64,000 nucleotides of DNA from Pseudomonas sp. JM0905a (GTDB lineage Bacteria; Pseudomonadota; Gammaproteobacteria; Pseudomonadales; Pseudomonadaceae): the NCBI RefSeq assembly GCF_014700075.1, contig NZ_JACXBU010000006.1, forward strand, positions 186,001-250,000, in the 5' to 3' direction. Below are positions 10,129 through 17,473 of the stretch, one piece after another. How positions within the stretch are numbered: the stretch's first letter is position 1; each line of letters begins with the position of its first letter. The notes beneath the pieces were generated by a model, which did no database searches, had not been told where the DNA came from, and was given only the letters and a program-made list of their open reading frames with translations. Both the position numbers and the translations under genes were made by a program.

Positions 10129-10563
10129 GTTGAATTCCTTTCGCTGAAATTGTTGGTCTTGTGGGCGTTACCTGGGCTATTGCGCGGCGCCAGGTGGGCC
10201 GTGAGCCACCCGCTGTGAAAGGGACGCGCGAAGCCCGAAGGCAGCGCGCAGGAATCTGCGAGCACCCATGGGAGGGACTCCTGAAATGAGTAAGGGACCG
10301 TGAGGAAGCGAGGTACCGACTACAGCGACGGCCAAAGCACTGTAATGTCAGTTTGATATTCGTTTAGAGGTGAGTCCGGCCCCTGTAAAGGCGCGATTCG
10401 AGGCAAGTGGGATTGGCGGTCAAAATCACGACGAACGGCGATTTTGAGTCAGAAAATTGACTGACGGTGTGATGGCGGCCCGTTCGCGGAGAACGTCGAC
10501 TTGTAGTGAAACCCGGATGGGACGACCATCTGCCCCTCGATTCGGCCCTGCCCTGGAGAAGAC
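10129..10563. other. Divergent intergenic region between RTX adhesin and pbpC
   Basis: This 435-bp spacer must hold both divergent promoters. I see an AT-richer patch around 10345-10372 (CAGTTTGATATTCG) but no convincing -35/-10 pair. A 30-codon minus-strand open frame at 10177-10269 with AGGAG upstream could be a leader peptide or chance. No tRNA, terminator or repeat of the families seen elsewhere in the window is visible here. Confidence 0.4.
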
Positions 10564-12954
10564 ATGGCCCGGCACCCCCAGGTCGACCCGATATCCGCCA
10601 GGATGGCGTGGATAGGGTCTGGCCGTCCCTGGCGCGTTCTGCGCCGGCCCTCGTTGCTGATACCGCTGCTGATGCTGGCGCTGCTCTGGTCGGCCGACCG
10701 CCTGTTCCCGCTGCCCTTGCCGGACGACGACCTGGCTCGGGTGGTGTTGGCCGAGGACGGCACGCCGCTGTGGCGCTTCGCCGATGCCAACGGCGTGTGG
10801 CGTTACCCGATCAGCCAGGACGAGGTGTCGCCCTTTTACCTTGAGGCGCTGCTGACCTACGAGGACCGCTGGTTCTACCAGCACCCCGGCGTGAATCCCC
10901 TGGCCCTGGCCCGTGCGGCCTGGCTCAACCTCACGGGCGGGCGCGTGCTCTCCGGGGGCAGCACCCTGTCGATGCAGGTGGCGCGGCTGCTCGATCCGCA
11001 CTCGCGCACCTTCGCCGGCAAGCTGCGCCAGCTATGGCGCACTGCACAGCTGGAGTGGCACCTCTCCAAGGACGAAATCCTCGGCCTCTACCTCAATCGC
11101 GCGCCCTTTGGCGGCACCCTGCAGGGTGTGGCGGCGGCCAGTTGGGCTTACCTCGGTAAACCACCTTCGCAGCTGACCCGTGCCGAGGCTGCACTGTTGG
11201 CCGTATTGCCCCAGGCGCCCAGCCGGCTGCGCCCGGACCGCCACCCCGAACGTGCCCAGGCCGCGCGGGACAAGGTGCTGCGGCGCCTGGCGCAGTTCGA
11301 CGTCTGGCCCGAAGGCGCGGTGAAGGAAGCCACGGAAGAACCGGTGCTCCTGGCGCCGCGCCAGGAACCCAGTCTGGCGCCGCTGCTGGCACGGCGCCTG
11401 AATACGCCCAAGAGCCCGCCGCTAATCCGTACCACCATCGACGCGGCCCTGCAGCGCCGCCTGGAAGACCTGTTGCTGGGCTGGCGCGCACGCCTGCCGG
11501 AGCGCACCTCGGCGGCCATCCTGGTGGTGGAGCACCAGACCATGGCCGTGCGCGCTTACCTGGGCTCGGTCGACATCGCTGACGAACGCCGCTTCGGTCA
11601 TGTCGACATGATCGAGTCGCTGCGCTCGCCCGGTTCCACCCTCAAGCCTTTCCTCTACGGCATGGCCCTGGATGCCGGGCTGATCCACTCCGAATCCCTG
11701 CTTCAGGACGTGCCCCGGCGCTACGGCGACTACCGCCCCGGCAACTTCGCCGCCGGTTTCATCGGCCCGGTGTCTGCCAGCGAGGCGCTGGGCATGTCCC
11801 TCAACCTGCCGGCGGTGCAACTGCTGGAGGCCTATGGGCCGAAGCGTTTCGCCGGCGAGTTGCGCAATGTCGGCGTGCCGCTGGTGCTGCCGGCGGCGAG
11901 CGAACCGAACCTGGCGCTGATCCTCGGTGGCGCCGGGAGCAAGCTGGAGGACCTTGTCAGCGGCTACAGCGCCTTCGCCCGCCAGGGCCGCGTCGCCCAC
12001 CTGCGCCTGCAGCCCCAGGATGCGTTGCAGGAGCGCCGTCTGCTGTCGCCCGGCGCCGCCTGGATCATCCGGCGCATCCTCGCCGGCCAGGCGCGCCCGG
12101 ACCGCGATCCGCGTGCGCGCCTGACCCAACGCCCGGTGCTGGCCTGGAAGACCGGCACCAGCTACGGCTTCCGCGATGCCTGGGCCATCGGCGTCGGGCC
12201 GCGTCATCTGATCGGCATCTGGATCGGCCGACCCGACGGCACGCCGGTGCCCGGCCAGTTCGGCCTGGCCTCGGCCGCCCCCTTGCTGTTGCAGGTACAC
12301 GACCTGCTGGTGAACCGCGATACCCAGCGCGGCATCGCCCAGCCGGTGGACCCGCAGCCGCCGGAAGTCGGCGTGGCCGCGATCTGCTGGCCCCTCGGCC
12401 AGCCCATGGCCAAGGGCGACCCCAACTGTCGCCGCCAGCGTTTCGCCTGGACCCTCGAAGGCACCACGCCGCCCACCTTGTTGGCGGCCGACCAGCCCCT
12501 CGGGCTCGGCTTGCGCCAGCCGTTGTGGGTGAATGCCGAAGGCCGCCAGGTCGCCGCCGGTTGCAGCGGCGCCCAGGCGCGTGAGCTGGTGCTCTGGCCG
12601 GCGCCCCTGGAACCCTGGCTGCCGCGACGGGAGCGGCGTGCCGCGCGCTTGCCCTTGGTGGACTCGGCCTGCCCGCCGCAATTGCCGCCGGCAGCGGCGC
12701 CGCTGTCCATCGTCGGCGTGCGCGAGGGTGACCAGCTGCGCCGTCCGTCGGGCAGCGCCGAGCCCCTGCGCCTCAATCTCTCCACCCTCGGCGGCAGCGG
12801 TCGGCGCTGGTGGTTCCTCGATGGCGCACCGCTCACCGCCACGTCTGCGGAGGAGAGCTTCAACCAGGAGTTCCGGCGCAGCGGCCGTCACCAGCTGAGC
12901 GTGCTGGACGAAACCGGGCAGACCGCTCGTCTGGAGTTCGCTGTCACGGACTGA
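10564..12954 (+). CDS. pbpC: Penicillin-binding protein 1C (peptidoglycan glycosyltransferase/transpeptidase)
   Basis: A 796-residue class A PBP. One membrane segment lies near residues 27-45 (LLIPLLMLALLWSADRL). The glycosyltransferase domain carries EDRWFYQHPGVNP and GGSTLSMQVARLL. The transpeptidase domain has the three active-site motifs: STLK in SPGSTLKPFLYG, SLN in GMSLNLPAV, and KTGTS. The roughly 100-residue C-terminal beta domain (from about residue 700) is the PBP1C-specific tail. It polymerises or repairs murein on the periplasmic face and is normally paired with yfhM. The ATG follows GGAGAAGAC. A FliA-like promoter for the next gene begins right after its stop codon. Confidence 0.95.
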   Translation: MARHPQVDPISARMAWIGSGRPWRVLRRPSLLIPLLMLALLWSADRLFPLPLPDDDLARVVLAEDGTPLWRFADANGVWRYPISQDEVSPFYLEALLTYEDRWFYQHPGVNPLALARAAWLNLTGGRVLSGGSTLSMQVARLLDPHSRTFAGKLRQLWRTAQLEWHLSKDEILGLYLNRAPFGGTLQGVAAASWAYLGKPPSQLTRAEAALLAVLPQAPSRLRPDRHPERAQAARDKVLRRLAQFDVWPEGAVKEATEEPVLLAPRQEPSLAPLLARRLNTPKSPPLIRTTIDAALQRRLEDLLLGWRARLPERTSAAILVVEHQTMAVRAYLGSVDIADERRFGHVDMIESLRSPGSTLKPFLYGMALDAGLIHSESLLQDVPRRYGDYRPGNFAAGFIGPVSASEALGMSLNLPAVQLLEAYGPKRFAGELRNVGVPLVLPAASEPNLALILGGAGSKLEDLVSGYSAFARQGRVAHLRLQPQDALQERRLLSPGAAWIIRRILAGQARPDRDPRARLTQRPVLAWKTGTSYGFRDAWAIGVGPRHLIGIWIGRPDGTPVPGQFGLASAAPLLLQVHDLLVNRDTQRGIAQPVDPQPPEVGVAAICWPLGQPMAKGDPNCRRQRFAWTLEGTTPPTLLAADQPLGLGLRQPLWVNAEGRQVAAGCSGAQARELVLWPAPLEPWLPRRERRAARLPLVDSACPPQLPPAAAPLSIVGVREGDQLRRPSGSAEPLRLNLSTLGGSGRRWWFLDGAPLTATSAEESFNQEFRRSGRHQLSVLDETGQTARLEFAVTD

Positions 12955-12962
12955 CCGGACGT

Positions 12963-12990
12963 TCAAGTTTTTGGCATGGGGCGCCGATAG
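12963..12990 (+). promoter_or_regulatory. Putative FliA (sigma-28) promoter for the chemoreceptor gene
   Basis: TCAAG is followed after 15 nt by GCCGATAG, close to the flagellar sigma-28 pattern (TAAAG-like box, about 14-15 nt, GCCGATAA). It lies 9 bp after pbpC and about 100 bp before a chemoreceptor, a gene class commonly read by FliA. Spacing is about one base longer than the E. coli optimum. Confidence 0.55.
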
Positions 12991-13027
12991 TAGTTGTTGG
13001 CAATGGATGGGCAAATTGTCGAATTGT

Positions 13028-13037
13028 TTGTATACAA
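13028..13037. promoter_or_regulatory. TTGTATACAA palindrome in the chemoreceptor leader
   Basis: A perfect 10-bp palindrome between the FliA-like promoter and the start codon. TTGTATACAA resembles operators of GntR/FCD-family repressors, whose ligands are often organic acids. No such regulator lies in the window, so this is only a candidate operator. Confidence 0.3.
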
Positions 13038-13089
13038 TCTTTCGCCCCCTCGTCCCGCCTCCAACAAGAACTCCCAAGGAGACAACTCC

Positions 13090-15021
13090 ATGCGCCTCTG
13101 GCAACGCAGCATTCAGTGGCAGCTTATCTTCAGCATGGGCGCGGCCCTGCTCGCCGGCATCCTCATCGTCATTGGCATCTACTCGGTGCTGATGAACCGC
13201 CTGACCGAACGTTTCCTGCTGGACGAAGCCTTGCCTGCTCGCGTACAGGCCATCGGCAATGCCCTGGAGCGCACCCTGGCCGCGCCGATCACGGCCAACG
13301 CCAGCATCGCCGAGAACGCCCTGGTGCAGGACTGGCTCGCCGAAGGCGAGGACCCGGCCCGCGCCGAGGCCTTCGCCCGCTACCTGGAAGGCGTGCGCGC
13401 CCAGCAGAACGCGACGACCACCTCCATCGCCGTGATGGACAGCGGCCACTACTACACGGGCCAGGGGCTGGCGCGCACCATTTCCCGCAGCCAGCCGGAG
13501 AACCATTGGTTCTACCGGCTGGTGGACAGCAATCGGAACCGGGTGCTGGAGATCGACATCGACAAGGGCACCCGCCTGCCGACCCTGTTCATCAACCAGC
13601 GCATCAGTCGTAACGGCAAGACCCTCGGCGTCTCCGGCCTGGGCTACAGCCTGCAGTCCATGTCCGAGATGATCCGCGACTTCCGCTTCGGCGAGCGCGG
13701 CCGGGTGTTCCTGATGGACAGCGAGGGCAACATCAAGGTCCACCCCGACGCCGCCCTGAACGGCAGCGCTCGACTGGCCGAGGTCTTCGGTGCCGACGCC
13801 GCCGCCCAACTGCTGGCGTCCGGCGGCAAGGCCATCCACTTCAGCCGTGACGGCGAGGACTACCTCGCCCTGTCCCGTCCGCTGGAAAGCCTCGGCTGGC
13901 AGCTGGTGAGCGAAGTGCCGGAGGCGGAAATCTACGCCGAGGCACGCAAGGCCATGGTGACCAGCAGCTTCGCTGGTTTCGGTGTGCTCGCCCTGTGCCT
14001 GCTCCTTGTGGTGCTGCTGGCCCGTGGGCTGGTACGGCCGATCCGCCAGGTCACCGCGGCATTGGTGGAAATCGGCGGCGGTGGCGGTGACCTCACCCGT
14101 CGTTTGGACGAAGGCCGCGCGGACGAGCTGGGTGATCTCGCCCGTGGTTTCAACCGCTTCCTGGAAAGCCAGCGCAGCCTGATCGGCGAGGTGCTGGACA
14201 CCAGCCAGCGCCTGCACAAGGTGGTCGGCCAGGTGGCCCAGGTGGTGGACAACACCGCGACCCGTTCCAGCCAGCAGCAGGAAATGACCGACATGGTCGC
14301 TACCGCCGTGCACGAGATGGGCCTAACGGTGCAGGAAATCGCCCGTAACGCCGGCGCTGCCGCCCATGCTTCGCAGAATGCCCGCGATGAATCCCTGCAG
14401 GCGCGTCAGGTGGTGGGCGAGTCGGTGGGGCACATCGAGAAGATGTCCAACGAGATCGGCGTCGCGGCCGCGGCGGTGAGCGAACTGGCCAACCAGGTCG
14501 CTTCCATCGACCAGGTGCTGGCGGTGATCCGTGGCATCTCCGAACAAACCAACCTGCTGGCGCTGAACGCCGCCATCGAAGCCGCCCGCGCGGGTGAAAT
14601 GGGCCGGGGCTTTGCCGTGGTCGCCGACGAGGTACGGACTCTCGCCAGCCGCACCCAGTCGTCCACCGACGAGATCCAGCAGATGATCCAGCGCCTCAAG
14701 CACGGCGCCGAAACCGCAGTGCATTCCATGCACGCTGGCCAGGCCGCCACCGGCACGGGCGTCGAGGCCAGCCAGCGCACCGGCACCTCCCTCGGCGCCA
14801 TCACCGATCAGGTGGAACGCATCAGCGACATGAACCACCAGGTAGCGGCGGCGACCGAAGAGCAGTCATCGGTGACCGAGGAAATCAACCGCAACGTCCA
14901 GGGCATCGCCGATCTGGCTCACGCCACCGCCAGCGAAGTGCGCGGCTGCCGCGAGGAATGCCAGACCCTGAGCCGCCTGGCCGGCGACCTGGCGCAGCAA
15001 GTGGGCAAGTTCAGGTTGTGA
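13090..15021 (+). CDS. Methyl-accepting chemotaxis protein with periplasmic Cache-like sensor
   Basis: A 643-residue chemoreceptor: membrane segment at about 11-34, a periplasmic domain of about 260 residues with Cache-type features ([22 protein letters not shown]), second membrane helix at about 295-316, HAMP linker ([14 protein letters not shown]) and a cytoplasmic signalling domain with the hairpin tip [20 protein letters not shown]. It passes ligand signals to CheA/CheW. I chose the ATG at 13090 because AAGGAG sits 8 bp upstream; an in-frame start 32 codons earlier would lie outside any ribosome site. The ligand is unknown. An AACAAGAA element at 13063-13070, just ahead of the ribosome site, matches the Hfq/Crc target pattern. 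Confidence 0.93.
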   Translation: MRLWQRSIQWQLIFSMGAALLAGILIVIGIYSVLMNRLTERFLLDEALPARVQAIGNALERTLAAPITANASIAENALVQDWLAEGEDPARAEAFARYLEGVRAQQNATTTSIAVMDSGHYYTGQGLARTISRSQPENHWFYRLVDSNRNRVLEIDIDKGTRLPTLFINQRISRNGKTLGVSGLGYSLQSMSEMIRDFRFGERGRVFLMDSEGNIKVHPDAALNGSARLAEVFGADAAAQLLASGGKAIHFSRDGEDYLALSRPLESLGWQLVSEVPEAEIYAEARKAMVTSSFAGFGVLALCLLLVVLLARGLVRPIRQVTAALVEIGGGGGDLTRRLDEGRADELGDLARGFNRFLESQRSLIGEVLDTSQRLHKVVGQVAQVVDNTATRSSQQQEMTDMVATAVHEMGLTVQEIARNAGAAAHASQNARDESLQARQVVGESVGHIEKMSNEIGVAAAAVSELANQVASIDQVLAVIRGISEQTNLLALNAAIEAARAGEMGRGFAVVADEVRTLASRTQSSTDEIQQMIQRLKHGAETAVHSMHAGQAATGTGVEASQRTGTSLGAITDQVERISDMNHQVAAATEEQSSVTEEINRNVQGIADLAHATASEVRGCREECQTLSRLAGDLAQQVGKFRL

Positions 15022-15528
15022 GGGGAGTTGGAAAGTTCTGAGCCAAGCTGCTTACCGAGCTCGGTGGATGTTCATGTTTCGCCTTGCCGGGCGACTCCCT
15101 TTGGCAGTCGTCGGTATGCCGCACCACCCAAAGGAAGCAAAGGTCTTGCCCCTGCATCCGGCCCCGGCTTCGCCGGGGTTCCCTCCCTCCATCGTTGCGC
15201 CGGGGGCACGGCGCGAGGGGCCATCCATGGCCCCACACGCCTCTCGCGGCATCCATGCCGCTCGTCCCCCTCTGCAACGATTCCGCTCGGCCTTCTGACG
15301 GGGCGAGGTCGCTGCCCCACCGCTTCTGCCCAGCTTCAGGCGGCGTATGGGCTTCAGGATGACTTTGAATTTGCCGGCGCGAGTCACCCCTCTCCTCTTC
15401 AGGGAGAGGGGGCGGGGGTGAGGGGGAGCAGGCTGGCGCGAAAGCTTGGAACTCCGTTTTTGGCCTGTCACTTCAACGTCAGCGCAGATTGAAATCACCA
15501 CCACAGCGAGCGAATCACCTGCTCCTTT
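15022..15528. other. Repeat-rich non-coding spacer
   Basis: This 507-bp stretch between the chemoreceptor and the convergent diguanylate cyclase gene has open frames on both strands, but none with a ribosome site or protein-like composition. The block at about 15080-15320 is GC-rich with many short inverted segments (for example GGCCCCGGC/GCCGGGG) and resembles a dispersed Pseudomonas element often mis-called as small proteins. A CCCTCTCC-type repeat is at 15384-15426. Confidence 0.5.
15384..15426. repeat. CACCCCTCTCC...GGGAGAGGGG dispersed repeat
   Basis: Inverted arms CCCCTCTCC and GGGAGAGGGG are followed by GGGGGTGAGGGG. With the 15 bases upstream, it is almost identical to the element at 62167-62221, including the TTGCCGGCGCGA lead-in, showing a shared mobile or propagated intergenic sequence. 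Confidence 0.7.
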
Positions 15529-16695
15529 TCAGGTCGAACTACCCGGCGAAAGGGACGTTGGACCGGGTTCCTCTCCCGCCATTTCCAACCTGTCCCGCCC
15601 CAATGCCTTGGCGCGGTACAGGGCGTCGTCCACGCGCTTGAAGAAGGCCTCGGCACTGCCGCCGTCGCGTTCGTCGAAGCGGCCCAGGCCGAGGCTGGCG
15701 GTCACCGGCAGATGCTGGCCGCCGAGCTGGAAGCCCCGGTTGGCCAAGTCTTCACGGAACAGCTCGGCCAACTGGCGGGCCTGTTCCATGCTGGTATCCG
15801 GCATCAGCACGCCGAACTCTTCGCCGCCCAGGCGCAGCAGCGCGTCGCTGTCGCGGCGGAAGAATTCACGCATGCGCTCGCCGAATGCCCGCAGGCAGGC
15901 ATCGCCCACACTGTGGCCGTGCTCGTCGTTGATCCGTTTGAAGAAGTCGATGTCCACCAGCAGCAGCGACAGCTCGCTGCCGTGGCGCTGGGCGCTGGCA
16001 CACATGGCCGGGAACAGGTTGTTGAACTGGTAGCGATTGCCCAGTTGAGTCAGGCCGTCGGTGCGGCTGAGCGTATCCAGGCGCTGGCGCTGCTCCAGCA
16101 ACTGCAGCTCCAGGGTGATCATGTTGGTGTACTCGCGGTGGCTGCGGTTCAACGCCAGCAGCAGGTAGCTGAAGTAGAAGGCGAGGGTGATGAGTTCGGC
16201 CCGCGTGCCGTCCGGAGATAGCGCCAACACCACCAGTCCCGGCAGATAGAGCATCAGGATGGCGACGATCGCACGGCGCCGCCGCATGGAGAAGTTGAAG
16301 GTCATCGCGGTGCTGAAGGCCACGGTGGCCAGCGTGGCGATAAGGCGGGAAGGCTGGAAGTCGGGGGCCAACAGCACCCAGCCGTGGGCCAGGCCCCAGC
16401 CAACGGATGACACCAGGATCACGCCCCAGTGGCGGTCCAGCCAGCGCTGCAGCTCGGTCTCGCTGCCCGCCTCGGGTGGACGGTGCAGCAGCCGCGCCGC
16501 CAGCAGCAGTGCAAAAAACGTACTGCCGATCGAACCTATGGCCAGGTGCTGCAGCGGCGCCGTGCTGAACTGCCAGCACAGCAGCCAGGCCAGCAAGTAG
16601 TAGACGCCGCCGAGTCGTGTGCGCGAGCGGGTGTCCTGTACTTCGCGCCAGAGGCTGAAACGCTCCGGGGATTGGGGAAGGTCGGCGTCGGTCAT
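15529..16695 (-). CDS. Membrane-bound diguanylate cyclase (GGDEF)
   Basis: A 388-residue protein that should make cyclic di-GMP from two GTP. The N-terminal 200 residues hold several membrane helices (YYLLAWLLCWQF, IGSTFFALLLAARLL, AILMLYLPGLVVLAL). A short coiled region leads to the GGDEF domain starting at LSRTDGLTQLGNR, with the active site RLGGEEFGVL. The product-inhibition site RDSD lies at the expected position just before it, so feedback inhibition is predicted. I chose the ATG at 16695; an upstream in-frame start would add 38 residues of non-protein-like sequence across a perfect palindrome. In a window with pili and adhesins it is a plausible local regulator of attachment, but that link is inferred. 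Confidence 0.92.
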   Translation of the reverse strand: MTDADLPQSPERFSLWREVQDTRSRTRLGGVYYLLAWLLCWQFSTAPLQHLAIGSIGSTFFALLLAARLLHRPPEAGSETELQRWLDRHWGVILVSSVGWGLAHGWVLLAPDFQPSRLIATLATVAFSTAMTFNFSMRRRRAIVAILMLYLPGLVVLALSPDGTRAELITLAFYFSYLLLALNRSHREYTNMITLELQLLEQRQRLDTLSRTDGLTQLGNRYQFNNLFPAMCASAQRHGSELSLLLVDIDFFKRINDEHGHSVGDACLRAFGERMREFFRRDSDALLRLGGEEFGVLMPDTSMEQARQLAELFREDLANRGFQLGGQHLPVTASLGLGRFDERDGGSAEAFFKRVDDALYRAKALGRDRLEMAGEEPGPTSLSPGSST

Positions 16696-16696
16696 C

Positions 16697-16714
16697 TTTC
16701 TGTGATCACAGAAA
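16697..16714. promoter_or_regulatory. Perfect 18-bp palindrome at the diguanylate cyclase start
   Basis: TTTCTGTGATCACAGAAA ends 1 bp before the chosen ATG (minus strand). All nine pairs match. It has no spacer, so it is not a CRP/Vfr site. It could be an operator or an RNA hairpin masking the ribosome site. Confidence 0.5.
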
Positions 16715-16780
16715 CAGCAGAGGTCGGCTGAGCTTAGTCGTTCTGTATCTGCAATGGCATCAAGTTGACATCGTTGCCGT

Positions 16781-17227
16781 TTATCCCCGACGAATGAGCC
16801 AGACGCCACCGATGATCAGCGCCAGGCCAGCCAGTTTGCCGATGCTGATGGGCGCCTCGCGGTAGCCGGCCCAGCCGAAGTGGTCCAGCATCAGCGCCAT
16901 GCTCAGTTGCCCGGCCAGCACCAACGTCATGAACAGCAGGGCGCCGATGCGCGGACCGGCGAAGGCGGCGGTGGCGATGAACACCGCGCCCAGCAGGCCG
17001 CCGCCCCACTGCCACCAGCTCACGCCCTTGAGCGCCTCGAAGGTCGGCAATTCGCGTTGTATCAGGACCACCGCGAGCAGGGCGAGGGTGCCCACCAGGA
17101 ACGACACCAGGGCAGCGCTCATGACGCTGGAAATCTGTTTGGCCAGTTGGCCATTGATGCCGGCCTGCAGGGGCAGGAAGGCGCCGGCGATGAAGGGCAG
17201 GGCGAGCAGCCACCAGGCCTTGGGCAT
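16781..17227 (-). CDS. YdcZ-family (DUF606) small DMT transporter
   Basis: A 148-residue protein made almost wholly of about five membrane helices, with the family pattern AGAFLPLQAGINGQLAK at the N-terminus and a C-terminal helix ending GVWLIRRG. These half-size members of the drug/metabolite transporter superfamily sit in the inner membrane; substrates are generally unknown. The ATG at 17227 follows GGAG six bases upstream; longer in-frame starts would add non-hydrophobic sequence lacking a ribosome site. It lies just upstream of the diguanylate cyclase on the same strand, about 85 bp away. Confidence 0.85.
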   Translation of the reverse strand: MPKAWWLLALPFIAGAFLPLQAGINGQLAKQISSVMSAALVSFLVGTLALLAVVLIQRELPTFEALKGVSWWQWGGGLLGAVFIATAAFAGPRIGALLFMTLVLAGQLSMALMLDHFGWAGYREAPISIGKLAGLALIIGGVWLIRRG

Positions 17228-17365
17228 GGCGATCTCCATGGATTCGAGGGGGCGCCTAGTATGCCCGAGGCGCTCTTTCTCGCGCGTACTGGTTGCTTTC
17301 CGCACGCCCATCAAAACGCTGAAACCCGCGCCGGCTCTGGGCTGCAGCACGCCTTATACAAACGG

Positions 17366-17376
17366 TTAATACCAAG
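17366..17376 (+). promoter_or_regulatory. TTAATACCAAG motif upstream of the glycine-rich lipoprotein
   Basis: An 11-bp AT-rich motif about 98 bp before the lipoprotein ATG, identical to one in the flp/rcpC divergent region at 22239. Shared regulation, perhaps by PprB, is an inference. Confidence 0.4.
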
Positions 17377-17473
17377 TCGAAGATTGTCTCGGGCGGTTCG
17401 CTGATCTGTCATGACTTCAGAAGTGCGGGGCTGAGGGGCCCCGACGACTAGGCAAGACGAGGTAGGGACGCAT

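Noticed and set aside
12994-13089. Longer N-terminus for the chemoreceptor
   Set aside because: The upstream ATG has no ribosome site and would place a polar segment before the membrane helix; AAGGAG sits before 13090.
11422-14313. 963-codon minus-strand open frame
   Set aside because: It spans pbpC and the chemoreceptor on the other strand, both with intact catalytic or signalling motifs; it is His/Gln/Gly-rich antisense.
16697-16714. CRP/Vfr binding site (TGTGATCACA)
   Set aside because: The half-sites have no 6-bp spacer as required for CRP-type dimers.
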